From positions 124,001-188,000 of the forward strand of contig JANVFP010000025.1 of assembly GCA_027919835.1 (NCBI GenBank): a stretch of 64,000 bases of DNA. Direction: 5' to 3'. Both the position numbers and the translations under genes were made by a program. The notes under the pieces are model-generated. The model had not been told where the DNA came from. It made no database searches and saw only the letters and a program-made list of their open reading frames with translations. Shown here in pieces: positions 33,494 through 45,667 of the stretch (position 1 is its first letter; each line of letters opens with the position of its first letter). The DNA comes from Lentinula raphanica (Eukaryota; Basidiomycota; Agaricomycetes; Agaricales; Omphalotaceae).

Positions 33494-34923
33494 TCATGAC
33501 GGCAGAGCAGAATCCTTCGGGGGAGTGTGTTTCGGAATGGCTCGTTTCAGCCGAAGAATATGAGAAAGCTGAACACTGCAGTGTATCGGGGAATATAGAC
33601 GGTGTAAGAGCAAAGGAAACCTTTTGTCCGAAACTCGTGAGCGTAATTTCCACCAGCTCAAGGTTTTCGAGATTTCTTCGAAGCGAACGACAACCTCGTC
33701 CATCGTAGGTCGTTTGGAAGGATCATCATGCGTCATATCTGCAATGAGTTCGCGCATAAACCCTACGTTTCGTCTAGGGTAATCATCGAAAATGGGGGCG
33801 CCCTACATGGGAATTAAAACAGAGATAAGATATATCGGTTGTCGAACACCAGCAGTTGAATGTACCTACCTCAATGAACTTTTCTCGAATGACATTTCCT
33901 AAACAATATACATCAACCGCGAAAGGATTACATGGTTCCTTCCTGTTGAATTCGGGGACGGTTCGATCACCGCCATATCCTGGAAGTCGCATTGGAATAC
34001 GGTTGGTGCGAATAAGAGGATTATATTGCTTTGACAAGTCCCAATCGATGAAGTGATACCTGACAGGATAAAGGGTGCGGCTACGAGGCTTTGACGCTCC
34101 TTTCCAGTCCATTCTCATTGAGGCGTCATAGGCGTGAGGAGGTTTGGGATATAAAGGCGACCAGTCCATCATGATGTTGTTATTCTTGGCGTCGCTACAG
34201 AAAGAAAGACTGAGTCAAAATTTGTCTTGAGTAATGGGGAATCCTGACTTACTTATGTGCGATATTGTGACTATGCATGAACTGCAAGCCCTGTTTCCAG
34301 AATTGTTAGATATCGGAGTTTCAGCATGGAAGTAGTAGAGCATACTTCGAAAACTTGGCTACAAAAATCAACAACCTCCCCTACAGTCTGAAACTTAACT
34401 TGATCCCAAGGGACAAGATATGGCATGACCACGATACAGCTCCTTCCATTGGACGTTGCTTCAGGTAATTCCAAGGTGTCGTATATTTGCACACAATGGT
34501 TTCGAGGGTCAGATCTCATATCCCCTGATGATACCAAACGGCCTATTTTCAGCTCATCTGACACCGAAGGAGGGTCAGCGAGTCTAAGCATAACGGGTTT
34601 TCCATCCGCAACACGGATAGCGTCGAGGTTGTATGGGAACTATCATAAGTAGGTCAACTACATAACGCTCCGAGCAAGTTCTAAAGCAAATTCCTTACGA
34701 GGGGAAATTGAGCTCCATAGTCTTCAAAGAACAAAGGGAACCTTTTACTTCCAGTCCAAGAAGGGACCCAGTCTGGATGGTAACGGGGACGGAGAAGGTA
34801 CCCATTACTCTTGAGCCAATCGTAATGGTCGCGCCAGAAGATCTCGCTTGACCAGAGTTTTTCGTTCCATACATTGAGCTCTGATTCACTGTCGTCGCGT
34901 ATCGTTTCTTTGACTGTAGACAT
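33494..34923 (-). CDS. Degenerate protein-kinase-like protein
   Basis: Start at 34923 (MSTVKETIRDDSESELNVWN). Conserved family blocks are EIFWRDHYDWLKSNGYLLRP, RYHPDWVPSWTG, NFPYNLDAIRVADGKPVMLR and DPRNHCVQIYDTLELPE. Then come VVMPYLVPWD, LQFMHSHNIAH, DAKNNNIMMDWSPLYP, YHFIDWDLSKQY, FAVDVYCLGNVIREKF and DMTHDDPSKRPTMDEVVVRF. This is the kinase-like family expanded in mushroom genomes. The usual VMLK lysine is arginine (VMLRL) and the DFG motif reads DWD. The catalytic-loop Asp/Asn (DAKNNN) persists. It may be a pseudokinase. At least four introns are present; the C-terminal extension after VRFEEISKTLSWWKLRSRV is poorly conserved. Copies of its 5' part occur at 35290-35624 and 40735-40870. 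Confidence 0.7.
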
Positions 34924-35289
34924 GGAGGGTAGAGTGCAGGAGCAGGGATTTCTTGAGAAGCCACATCATGGTTGGGGTGATAAAGGATTTGTGAACCCAG
35001 TCGTGAGAAGATCATCGAAGTTAGTCGCTTTTGTACTTAGTCGCTTTTGTACTTTCGATTCCTTGTCCTCTCATGGTAATTATCTCTCCCCAAGTCCCGC
35101 AATTCTATGCCATTTCGTCAATAATAGTTAAACCACAGTTACTACCTTGTTCGTGAATAAATTGCAAGAGCCTACATGGATAAGTGTGATATGAATCAGC
35201 GTGTCAAGCCAGGATCCCGCTTCCGCTTCAAGGATTCAGTTACGCGGAAAGAGTTTCGGTTTGGCTGGTTTCAATCTGAAGATATAAGA

Positions 35290-35624
35290 TAGCTGAACAC
35301 TCCAATGTATCGGGAAATATAGACGGTGAAAAAGCAATGGGAAGGTCTTGTCCGACACCCGTGAGCGTAATTTTCACCAGCTCAGTCTTTCATGATCATT
35401 ACGAACACCGCCGTTTGATAGTCTTCGGATATTTATGAGAATTCTGGCTTTCCAATCTAAGAGGCGACCCAATCTGGATGGTAGCGAAGACGGAGGAGGT
35501 AGCCTTTGCTCTTGAGCCAATCGTAATGGTCGCGCCAGAATATTTCGGTAGGCCAGAGTTCTTGGTTGAAGGCTTCGAGCTCTGATTCACTGCCGTCGAG
35601 TATCGTTTCCTTGGCTGTAGACAT
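35290..35624 (-). pseudogene. Internally deleted copy of the kinase-like gene
   Basis: The 5' end is MSTAKETILDGSESELEAFN to LRLRYHPDW, closely matching the intact gene. It runs after a few dozen bases directly into a sequence homologous to the gene's 3' end (the stretch with aatatagacggtg, about 35320-35390, versus about 33580-33660). More than 1 kb of kinase core is missing. Confidence 0.8.
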
Positions 35625-36483
35625 AGAGGGTACATTGCAGGTACAGTGTTTTCTCGAAAGCTGTTGAGTCACATATTGGATGATATTGGTCAAGAACAAA
35701 GGAGTTTCTGTATTCGAGTCGTGGGAAGGCGCACTACGACTTCGCCAAGTTCGGTTGGTGTTCTTGTTCTCGCAATCTTACTATGGCAACCCCATTGTCC
35801 TTGTACTCAAGATTTCTGCAACCAAAAAAGACAAAAATCCATACCAGTGCTCATCTTCGCTTGATGGGCACGCAGATGATCCAACCGTGATAACCAAACC
35901 ATGGAGCAAACAAAAACGTACTACCCCTCGAGGCTCGAGCTCAGTCGTTCCTCATTCAACCTTCGACACCTGCACACTGGTATTATTCCTTTCCTGCTAC
36001 TACACCATTTAGCCGAAGTACTTGGAGGTATTTGGAACAGAAAGACAGAGTTTGCTCTCTGCAAACCTAATGCCTAGGTTTCAGAGTGGCAAAGTTCCTT
36101 TGGTGCATTCAATCCATCTCAACTTTGAACCACTCATTTACATCCTTTTGCATCGTAGCTCATCTCAATACATTACATCATCCACTGGAGCCATGCTCAG
36201 GGAAAGGCGAGGACTCTAGGATTTATCGATGAGCCACTATCCGAGAAATTCAATGCGGTTTGCCACCATCCGATGATGCTCGTTATCCGTTGGGATACAT
36301 AATATCTTCGAACCAACTCAACATATTCAAACTTGCCCCGTTTTATCAGCGGGACCGGAAAAAATAATTGTATGTAGTCTGTTTCGCTATGGGGTCATGC
36401 CTCGGGTGTTGATTAACCGCCCCGCCCATCTTATAAGTCACAGTTTACAGGAACCCTTTTCTCATAGATCCCCCTTCTCACCC
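35625..36483. promoter_or_regulatory. Upstream region of the peptidase-like gene
   Basis: No gene. A TATA-like element cttataag at about 36429 lies roughly 50 bp upstream of the chosen start codon. Parts of this region are duplicated at about 41290-41420. Confidence 0.45.
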
Positions 36484-37515
36484 ATGTCTTCTTCGCCTAC
36501 CACCACCCTCGAAATCACGGAAGGTTTCTTGCACTTTCCTGTGCCCAGTCTTCCTGACAAACCGTGTCAAACCTACTACAAAGTCATCGGGACCTTGACC
36601 AAAGACACCACACCACTTGTCGCGCTCCACGGTGGTCCAGGAGTGGGACACGAATACCTCCTCGTACTCGCCGACCTCGGAGTCCCTTTGATCCTATACG
36701 ATCAAATAGGCTGTGGGAAGTCCACGCATTATCCTGAGAAGATGGGTGATACCTCGTTTTGGACTGTCCAGCTTTTCCTGGACAAGCTCGATGCCGTTCT
36801 ACATCATCTTGGAGTCCAAGATAATTATAACCTTGCGGGTCATTCTTGGGGTGGGATGCTTGGAGCCAGCCATGTGATCCTGCAGCCTAAAGGCTTGAAA
36901 CGGTTGGTTCTGATGAGCGCTCCGGCTGATATAAAGCTGTGGGCAGAGGCTCAGAGTAAGTTGAGGAAGTTGTTGCCACAGGAGGTGCAAGATGTGATGG
37001 AGAAGCATGAGAAGGATGGTACGACTGAGTCGGAGGAGTATCAGAAAGCTATGGTTGCTTACTATGATCGGTTCATGTGTACATTGAAGCCATGGCCTGA
37101 GGCTGTCGTACATGCGCTGGCCGAGCTGGAAAAGGATCCCACGGTTTATCTGACGATGTGAGTTCTTTTTTAACACTTGATTCTCATACCTATGTATGGT
37201 ATTTCTAGGAATGGTCCCTCCGAATTTTACATCACTGGTTCTCTGTTGAACTGGTCGGTAGCCGAAGACGCCCACAAAATCAATGTCCCAACCCTGCTAA
37301 CCAACGGACGGTTCGACGAAGCTCAAGATGAAGTAATCATGCCCTTCTTCAAAGAAATTGCTCGAGTGAAGTGGATAAGATTCGAGAATTCGGTGAGTTC
37401 ATTCTTGTTGGTGGGTTCCTTCACCTGATGACTCGCTTGATATTAGGGACATATGCCCCATCTCGAGGAAAGAGAAAGATACATGAAGGAAGTGAAGGCC
37501 TTCTTGGAGTACTAG
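36484..37515 (+). CDS. Proline iminopeptidase-like alpha/beta hydrolase (S33)
   Basis: Three exons (36484-37157, 37209-37392, 37447-37515) give 308 residues, normal for family S33 prolyl aminopeptidases and L-amino-acid amidases that remove N-terminal proline or hydrolyse amino-acid amides. The oxyanion motif HGGPGVGHEY is followed by YDQIGCGKST. The nucleophile elbow GHSWGGMLG holds the catalytic Ser. An Asp is in TNGRFDEAQDE and the His in SGHMPHLEERERY. No signal peptide is present, so it is likely cytosolic. An in-frame upstream ATG at 36397 would add 29 residues but overlaps the TATA-like element, so 36484 is preferred. A truncated copy of its first exon lies at about 41575-41640. Confidence 0.9.
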
Positions 37516-39368
37516 TCGCCAGCTCAACTGACCGGCCCATTCTGTTCAGCTGAGCCTGCATATTTGACTACCGACATTCAGCTTATGTTAGGCCATCTAT
37601 GTAAGTTATAAAAACTTGACCATATGAATTTACTATTGCCTTTGAGTATTATATCCGCTGGAAGACGAAAGCGCAAAACTCAGACCTGAGTACCTTCAAT
37701 CGATCTTGATTCATGCCTCCCCGAGTCGCCATTGAAGATGATAAGCAAGATTGGTTTTTCGGTGTATCATTTCAAGTACTGAAAAACAATGTTGAAGTGA
37801 AGCTGACATCAAGTTTTCTTCTTCACTGTCTCTGAAGGTCATGCAGGTCGCGAGCACGCCCCCGCTGCAGTGATTCAAAGGCCAACTCTTCCTCCGAATC
37901 TTTCACCTCGCGTTCATAGTTTCCATCACCATCTCATGGATGAAAGCAGTGGCGTGGAGTTTTCTGAAAAAAAACTTCGGATGGTCGACGACTAGATATT
38001 CATCTCGGTGAATGAGGTGCATGGTCGTTATCAAGTGCCAGCAGCTCCAGAGATGTTTCCGATATGGCCAACCAGGACGATATAGAAGGATATGGATCCT
38101 CAATTCACTTTGGCCTGGGGTTGGAAACTTGTTCCTGCGATCCGCACACTTCTAGACATAGGTACATCCAAAAAATTAGATCAAGATTGAGTATGGGTAG
38201 AGTGTCTGTAACGTCAACATCCGGGGCTGTCCAGAGCTGATTGATCTTCAATACAGGATACCCTAGAATACCATACCAGAAAGCACACTATGGTACAGCA
38301 GGCCACAGGGTACAGCCTGATAACCTGATTCATTTCCAATAGCCCCATTCATGTGAGCTCGCAATCAAGTTTGATAATCTGAATGAATCCTGGAAGCTGG
38401 AAGTGGTCGGCAAGTCCACAGCCTCTGAATCATCGTCAATTGACTGTCTGCTAGGTAGTATATACAATTTGATAAGGCCAATATCTCGGAAACTGGTTAA
38501 TCTTCAAATACCTCATCCATATGGGCTTGGGCTCCAACATCACCTATTCTACTACTGTCTTACTACTCCTTCTGAATATGTGGCTGGCGATTCGACTCAA
38601 AACAACCTCAAGAAAGCACATCAAGGCTGAAATGTCACCTATTGAAATTTGACACACTCTTTACATTGTAAGTACTAATCAAGAGCAGCTGCGAGCCTGT
38701 GCAGGAACCAGGCAGAAACAACCTCCAATTCATCGATGAGAATATGGCGCAATGTGTCCTACTGCTATGTCTTAATTCGAATGTCTTCAATGAACTGGGC
38801 GCTTCCGGCGGGTCACTGAGATCAATAGAGGCTAATGTAGCAAGGCAGACAAGTCTTTGGACTCAGGACAACTGAATTACCTGTGATCCAATTCTTAGGC
38901 ATGCACCAATGCAGATAGATATCATCCGTCGAGACTCGAAGGTGAGTCATTTCTCGCATCTGTTGCCCTCTTTTTTGAATTGCTCAATATCAAGATGTAT
39001 CAGGATGTAGCCTGATGTAGCTGGTTTCAATATATTCACTGATGTCTTCTTGGTCTTTGACCGGTGCATCTTCAGATGTGATTCATGTATGTCGGGTTCA
39101 GAATGGCTGTGAGTCCCAGGTCTTTCTTCAAACTTGGATATATAAAGTCCCTCACTTCCTTCCACAGTCCCTCACCTTTGTTTTCACCTCGTTTCTCCCG
39201 CCGCTGGACAGCTACTATTTTCCTTCTCTTTGCTGGTCAAAGACAAGTCATCCCTTTTCATTTCTTGGATTTACATTGCAAAACCTTTATCGTATGTTTG
39301 CAATTCATTGTCTATGTATGATTCGAATGCTCACTGTCTCCTTCAATCCTGTAGTATCTTTCAGCACT
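37516..39368. other. Intergenic 1.85 kb with duplicated, non-coding segments
   Basis: No supported gene. The stretch around 38170-38280 (gtcaacatccggggctgt) reappears at about 41710-41810. The stretch before the next gene (about 39040-39300, including cgccgctggacagc) reappears at about 42590-42850. A TATA-like atatataaag near 39137 could serve the small secreted gene at 39369. Confidence 0.5.
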
Positions 39369-39937
39369 ATGCATTTCTTTGATTCCAGTGTTCATTGGAA
39401 TACCACCCACTCCCTCGTCCTTGCCGTTGGCCTTGCATGCACAATTGCAAGTACTGCTGCTCTTCCTTTGTCAGTGGCTAGCCCAGTATGCTCCACGGCT
39501 CTATTAATTCCAACAACTACTAACATGGTATTTCTCAGAATACGGTCGCTCCCTTTTTGACCTTTGACGCAGTACCGACGTCGAATCTTGGTCTCCATCG
39601 CAGAAGTTCAGATCCCCCCAAAAAAGAAGTTGAGATGCGCTGGCTGCAAACTGTCAATTCTCATTCAGGGCATTTCAACAAGGAGGAAAGTGAAGCAATG
39701 CTGAAACCAGCAGTGCAGCATGCTACCTTGTTTAAGTGGGGATTCATTGCAGATTACAATCAAATGGAGGGACAGCCAGAACTCCACGAGGGAAATGCTG
39801 TTGCTTTTAATATGGAAGTGGTTGAGAGCAGAGAAGAGTATCATGGAAGAATGGACAGAAGAGGTAAAATTACATTATACGAGCAGGTGCACTTCAACAA
39901 TATCTATACCGACGCGGGGTATGACTCTGCATCCTGA
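39369..39937 (+). CDS. Small secreted protein, copy 1
   Basis: Two exons (39369-39485, 39539-39937) encode 171 residues. The N-terminus is MHFFDSSVHWNTTHSLVLAV followed by GLACTIASTAALPLS, a signal peptide with an Ala-rich cleavage region. The intron sits exactly at the start of the mature part (NTVAPFLTFDAVPTSNL). The mature chain is hydrophilic, with HATLFKWGFIADYNQMEGQP and VVESREEYHGRMDRRGKITL. Only one Cys is present, and it lies in the signal region, so it is not a cysteine-rich effector type. No family is recognised. The paralogue at 42934 shares signal, intron position and the first 30 mature residues. Confidence 0.65.
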
Positions 39938-40289
39938 CAACTTGGACCCACCATTACAGACCGTCATCCCCTCCCCTGGCCAGTAAGAATGCATTTATTG
40001 GCTTTGATGTTCATAATTTGACCTGTATTTTTCTAGGCTAACCTGACAACCGAAGGGTTCCACTGGCAGGAGAGTTGTGTCCTTGTTGGTGATGATGATT
40101 GAGGAGGGTAATGAAGTAGAAAGCTTTCCCGAATATTCCATGATCAAACATAAATCATATGTAACATAGAGAATCAGAAAACTGGACATTTATTGGTGGC
40201 ATTGAGAGCGCTGAGTACTTGATCTCAAGAATAAACCTAACTGAGTAGGGCTTGACGGCAAAGGCGACGTCGGAGCAGCGTAAAAGAAA

Positions 40290-40680
40290 GCTATTTTTCA
40301 CAGCTGCTTTTCTTTTTCACCCTCACTATAAAAGTCACGGGCAGTCTCCTTGACTTGACTACCATGGAAGGGGAAGGATAATATGATGTCAATGTGGGTG
40401 AAAGAGGGCAAGGAGTTGAAGGCGATAGACAGAAGGGGTTCTGCAAAGGTTTGTTAGTATGTAGGTAAGAGAATGAGAATTGAAAGACAAAACGTAGTAC
40501 CGCTGCGACTTGTCAGCAATAGCAGATCCCTTTGAATATTGAGAATCGCAACGGATTTCTCACTATCCAAGACATGTTCTCTGCTCAGGTCAGGTAGGAA
40601 ACAACTTTGATTATCATTTTCCCAAGACGGAGTGTGTGGACGAGTAGATGCGCTCTTCTTCGGAGGGAGCAGATGAGAAA
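40290..40680 (-). pseudogene. Debris of the BIG1/VOA1-like gene and its downstream flank
   Basis: Segment 40490-40680 is homologous to 46080-46320 inside the V-ATPase accessory gene; it shares the agcaataacagatcccttt region and the Ser/Glu-rich coding stretch. Segment 40295-40345 (cagctgctttt...tcacgggcagtctcc) matches 44105-44155 beyond that gene's 3' end. The order is conserved but most intervening sequence is missing, so this is a truncated, rearranged copy. Confidence 0.6.
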
Positions 40681-40734
40681 TCTAGACAGCAGCAGCATCC
40701 ATGAGATAACCTAAGATGACCACTGCAATTAGAG

Positions 40735-40870
40735 GAAGCCTTGCTCTTGAGCCAAGTTCCAGTTGAAATGGTCGCGCCCTGGGCAAGAGTTACTGAGTAA
40801 AGGCATCGAGCTCTGCTCCACTCTCGTTGAGTATTGTTTTTTCGGCTGTAGACACACAGGGTAGAGTGTA
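40735..40870 (-). pseudogene. Third fragment of the kinase-like gene 5' end
   Basis: Recognisable but degraded copy of the region encoding the start of the kinase-like protein (ttgctcttgagccaa, gaaatggtcgcgcc, cgagctctg, ggctgtagacac in the same order as at 34800-34925 and 35500-35625). It carries deletions and frame breaks. Confidence 0.7.
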
Positions 40871-41574
40871 GGACCAACAAATTGGATACTATTGGTCAAG
40901 AACAGGAATGAGTCGTGGGAAAATGACTCCGCTGAAGTTTTTGCAGTGTTTCCGCGACCTCGTATGCTTCATGCAATGGTGTTCTCAAGGACTCTGTAAC
41001 CAAAAGCGACAAGAATCCCCACCAGTGTTTTTGTTTAATGCCAAATGGGTGCGCAAGACCCAGGACACATCCGACTGCGCGAGTTGAAAGATCCGTGACG
41101 CGCATTCCAGGCTTTCGAGACCAGTTATCTTTCATTCCTTCATCAACTTGCACGATCCTGTTCCTTCCTACTGTCCAAAGCTTCCCAAAGTATCAAGAGT
41201 CAGATGATTATTTGATCGGAAATGCAAATCATTCTCCCTCTGCAAATTTAGTGCCGTCCACTAGCCTCGCTTCGCCAACTTTCAGAGTGGCAAAGCTACT
41301 TTAGTACATCAATTCATTGCGACTTGGAACTACTCATGTGCATCGTAGTCAATCACTAACCCATTGCATCATCTAACGGAGCCACATTCAGTGAAAGGTC
41401 GAGATTCGGATTTGGAGGTTGCTCAGGATTCCGGTTTGCACCCATGCAATGACCTCACTGTTGCTTGTTTTCCGTTTAGATACATAGATCTTCAAGCCAG
41501 CTCGACATATCCATACTTCCAGCGGGTTTGGGACTCGGTGTTGATCAACTCCTCATCTCATATGTTTTCACCCA

Positions 41575-41640
41575 TGTCTTCTTCGTCCATCACCACCCTA
41601 AATATCACGGAAGGTTCCTTGCACTTTTCTGTCCCACAGA
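41575..41640 (+). pseudogene. First-exon fragment of the peptidase-like gene
   Basis: Encodes MSSSSITTLNITEGSLHFSV, matching MSSSPTTTLEITEGFLHFPV of the intact gene at 36484. Homology then stops after about 22 codons. The preceding approximately 250 bp also match the upstream region of the intact gene. Confidence 0.8.
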
Positions 41641-42933
41641 CATCGGGCCTGTCGATTCCTCCCAAGAATTTCTGCGATCCAAACGCTTCTACACATACGC
41701 ACATTCAAAAAATAAAACATCGATCAAGATCGATTATGCGAGTGTTCTGTAATGCCAACATCCGGGGGCTGTTCAAACCTCTTGATCTTCGATAGAGGAT
41801 ACCAGCTGATACCGAGTATACCACCTCATACCACCCAATGACGCCCTTCAACTGATACCTTTCAGAAGCCTGGTTAATCGTCAAATACCTCACTCGTCGG
41901 AGCTCGCAGTGCGCACAGGTGTGCACCCAAATTTGATGATCTGTCCGTAGAACCTGATAGCTCCCGATGCACCGACGCAGATAGATATCAACCATCGAGT
42001 TACGAAGGCGAGTGATATTTCTCTCATCTGATTTCCCTGTCAATTGCTCAATCGTAGCTTGTTATTCGACTCGAAACAACCTCAGACCTCCACAGACTTG
42101 GCAAGCCTGAAGCACTCGGTGGAACTTGAAAGCACCACCCTACATCAACCTACATCAGGCTAGACCAAACTTGTAACAATCTCCTCATCAACGAAAAATG
42201 CTGAACATGTGCATCTGGGTCCGTCTCCATATGTTGACTTTGCCTACCTTTCTAAAGACTGATGACGGTAAAGTCAGCCTTTTTGAAGTCGCGCGCATGC
42301 AGTGCCCGAGATACAATGTGTAATCAGTTACATTCACCAATGTTCTGCTCGGTCTTTGATGCCGAATGCAATCGCATCTGCCTATCCTAGCCTATCTCAG
42401 GCTGACTTGCCCGCGCGATGCAACTTCGATTCAAGTGGAACGCCCCCACGCAACTGCTAGAGTCATTTTTCACTCATCTGATTGTCTATGTCACGACTTG
42501 TCTTTGATCTTACCCTATCCGCAATAGTCCGCAATCCGTTTCCAAACCAAAAAAGCAAACAGAAAAAGAACTCAAAGCACATTTCATGATCAAATGACTA
42601 TCACTTGTGCAGAAATGATAGATAGAAAACAACAGACCAATGTACCAGCAATGTACGTCGTGTTCCAAATGGCTGTGAGTATTGGGGCCTTCGAAGGATA
42701 CAAAAAGTCACTCACTGCATCTTCCACAGTCCCTTACCTTTGTTTTCGTCTCGTTTCTCGCGCCGCTGGACAGCCTATTTTGCTTCTCTTTGCTGGTCAA
42801 AGTCAAGAATTCAGTCTACATTTTCTAGATTTACATCGCACAACCTTCATCGTACGTGAAATAGTTCCGATCCATCATCATCGTCGACTCGATTGCTCAT
42901 CTCCTTCAATGACTGTACTAGGATCTTGCCACC

Positions 42934-43650
42934 ATGCTTTTCTTCAATTCCGGCGCTCACAGGAATATAACTCACTCCTGCATTCGGGTCCTTGCCTTAG
43001 GCCTGATTGCGAGTACCGTTGCTGTGCCCTTATCAGCTAGCCCGGTACGCTCATGACCCGGCTCTAGTGACTTCAATACTAATAAAGTGATATTTTTTCA
43101 GAACACGGTAGCTCCCCCTCTGACTTTTGACGCGGTCTCGAAGTCGAGCTTCAGTCTCAATCGCAGAAACAATCCTCAGAAAGCGCCAGTTAAGGTGTAC
43201 TGGCTTGAACCTCATCGTCCAGGAAAAAGTTCCGAAAACGCGCTCTATGATTCGAAGCTGAAAGGAGCGATAGAAAAGGATGTCCCTTCTAAATTCGGGT
43301 TCACCCCGGAAATCATAGGAATAGTGGGGCAGCCATACTTTGACCACGGCTTGGCTTGGTTCAAAATAGAGGAAGTAATCAGAGATGGCAGGCAAGAGGA
43401 AGGAGGGAAGGGAGAAAAACACACGGCGGCTTCATCCAACGATGTCCATGGGGTCCCACAAGGGAACAGCCAGGCCCAGTCATTACCACGGATGCTTCAT
43501 GGACAAATGAACATGAACGGTGCGGTCTTCTGGTGGCAAAAGTGGGTACCGCTCGGGCAGGAGCCTGAGTCCCGTTCGGGTGATGAGACCGACTCGACCG
43601 ACTCGGACTCTAATCACACCGACTGGAACTCGAACTCGGAGGGCTTATAG
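42934..43650 (+). CDS. Small secreted protein, copy 2, with replaced C-terminus
   Basis: Two exons (42934-43044, 43102-43650), 219 residues. The signal exon MLFFNSGAHRNITHSCIRVL plus ALGLIASTVAVPLS and the mature start NTVAPPLTFDAVSKSSFSLN match copy 1, as does KFGFTPEIIGIVGQP (copy 1: KWGFIADYNQMEGQP). After EEVIRDGRQEEGG, however, copy 2 continues with an unrelated tail, ending in a Ser/Asp/Asn/Thr-rich stretch (SGDETDSTDSDSNHTDWNSN) about 48 residues longer than copy 1. No known domain. Secretion is inferred from the signal peptide. Confidence 0.65.
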
Positions 43651-45667
43651 TCTAGTCACCCCAACGGTAAATACTAACAATATCGATCTCGATGATGTTG
43701 AACTCAATTGTTTCATATCTTTGGCAACAGCCTCCCAACAGGTCAAGTTCGTATGACCTCGCACCCTTCGTCCAAGTTCTCCGAGCCCCGGCGTTTTTCC
43801 TTCTTTCACCGTCCACATCCTTCTTTCCTTCATAGATGTACTGCATTGCCTTGCATTACGATCCTCGTTTCGACTTCACTTGTTTGCCACTTCTCACGAG
43901 ACTTTTGATATATCAGGCTTGGAATCCTAAAGTTACAATCTAGGTAGACTGGGCTAACTTCCGAATAGATATGTTACTACGTCTCTCTCAATTTTACTCC
44001 TTCATTTTTCCAAGAATCCTTGCGAGCGAGGTGCAGGCAGATTTAGAGTTACGCCTGACGTCAAAATGACATCATAGCAGCGTATATATACTATAGGACG
44101 AGAATTTTCGCAGCTGCTTTTTTCTTCGCCCTCACTTCAGGTCGCGGGCGGTCTCCCGCTAACTCAGCCAACTCTGCCTTTTGGTCTCTTCCACCTCGAT
44201 TCAATAGCTCATCGTTTAGTGCTTTCCATCCCCATATCAAGCGTGAGGAGATCCACGGCTTCTCAAAGTCCTCTTTCTCGAGGCACCAGCTGTTCCGAGT
44301 CTGCTCCCTGTCATCGACATTCTTCCTTTTTCGCATACCCAGCATCGCTGTTGCAAGACTGACGGCACGCTGAACGTTGTTCGCCCGTACGGTTTTGTCG
44401 GATTTGTTTGCTGCCCTGTGTATAGGCAGATATGGTTTCGAAGCATGAGTTTGAGCAACTCTGGCGCACAATGGTTCGCTTCAGGTTGATCAACTCGCCT
44501 TGAAGTGACGTCGCAAGTCCTCCCTTGCTTGGTGAGGCAACATGTTTCATCTGAGCATGTTACACCTTCCGCTTCAGGTGTATAAATATTGGAATGCATT
44601 TGCAAGTCCTCCCTTCTTTTGGTGAGGCAACATGTTCCTATGTGACATGTTACACACCTTCCGCTTCAGGTGTATAAATATTGGAATTGCCTCTCCAGTC
44701 CTCCCTATATTTGGTGAGGCAGCACGTTTCGCTTGACGTGTTCTTAAATATGCAACGCACTGGCTCCGTCGTATCGTCCTCGACGTCGTAGCTTCCCTCT
44801 CGTTTTAGGCAGAGGCAGACACGTTCCGCTTGACGTGTATAAACAATTTTCAAGCCCGCTCCATCTAGAACATACAGCGCCGCTGGTGCTTGTGTGTTCA
44901 ATGTTGAGCTGTCTCCCAGTCGAGGTCATCGTTGTCATCCTCCGTGGACGGAACACAGAAGATTTCGCTGGTTGTAGGCACCCGTCTCCCAATAGAGACC
45001 GACTCACCATCCTCTCTCGGTTGTTGGGTACCATGGTCTTATATTGGTTGTAGGCCCAGCAGAGACGCCTGATCCACGTTCTCTGCGCCCAAGTTAGTGA
45101 TCTTACAGAGGGCTACTTGGTGGACTAGGTTGTGCTCTTCTTTTTTCCTCATGTTGAGCGCATTGGTTGGGGAAGGTATTCATCTCGCGTGACGGTCCAG
45201 AGATGCTTTTCCAGCTGTTTGTGTTGTGGCATTGCAGCTTTGCCTATGCATGCCACTTCCTTTGGCACTTCCGGCGTGCCATTTCCTCTGTGCGAGGTTC
45301 TGTTCTCAACCTCAGATAGGCTGCTTTGTGATGGGTTTGTCAGTGGTATCTTTCTGGTTCAGAGTTCATTCATGTCTTTGATGAAGGAGCTGTTTGTACT
45401 AGCACTAGATTAATATACATTCCCACTTGTCACACACACATCACCAATGTCAGTCGCGAGTCATTGGTTTAATGAACGTTACGACCTTTTTTCCCTGGGA
45501 TATGCAAGTGCGAGTGTAAGAGTAAGAGTGTTCTGAGTCCGGTATCAAGACATCAAATCTGTATCGTGCTCTGGATATTGAAAGCGTACGCAGTCCGCAA
45601 ATTATAGTTACGACCATTCGGAAGCACGAATAGAATATGCCACTATGTTCTTCCCCCAACTCTTTCT
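43651..45667. other. Gene-poor 2 kb with tandem repeats
   Basis: No convincing gene. A leftward frame of 126 codons (44471-44091) ends in a basic KKKAAAKILVL; it overlaps the segment duplicated at 40295. A rightward frame at 45132-45413 has no recognisable content. The 89-bp repeats at 44518-44760 are listed separately. Confidence 0.45.
44518..44760. repeat. Tandem repeat of about 90 bp, two and a half units
   Basis: Units start at 44518, 44607 and 44699 with tcctccct. Each contains ttggtgaggcaacatgtt, a diverged gacatgttaca half-palindrome and (first two units) ccgcttcaggtgtataaat. The third unit diverges after cgcttgacgtgt. A further cgcttgacgtgtataaa occurs at about 44829. TATA-like tgtataaata cores recur. 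Confidence 0.8.

Larger units (their letters stand above)
40290..43650. repeat. Mosaic segmental duplication
   Basis: Collinear pieces of 34800-39940 recur here at lower identity: kinase 5' end, peptidase promoter and start, the cgtcaacatccgggg spacer, and the secreted-protein gene. The bodies of the kinase and peptidase genes are missing. At its left end it also carries pieces of the 44.1-46.3 kb region. Only the secreted-protein gene remains whole in both copies. Confidence 0.7.

Noticed and set aside
40290..40680. Independent gene with acidic Ser-rich product
   Set aside because: Its readable parts match the V-ATPase accessory gene at 46.1-46.3 kb and its downstream flank, with frame breaks, so it is a copy fragment.
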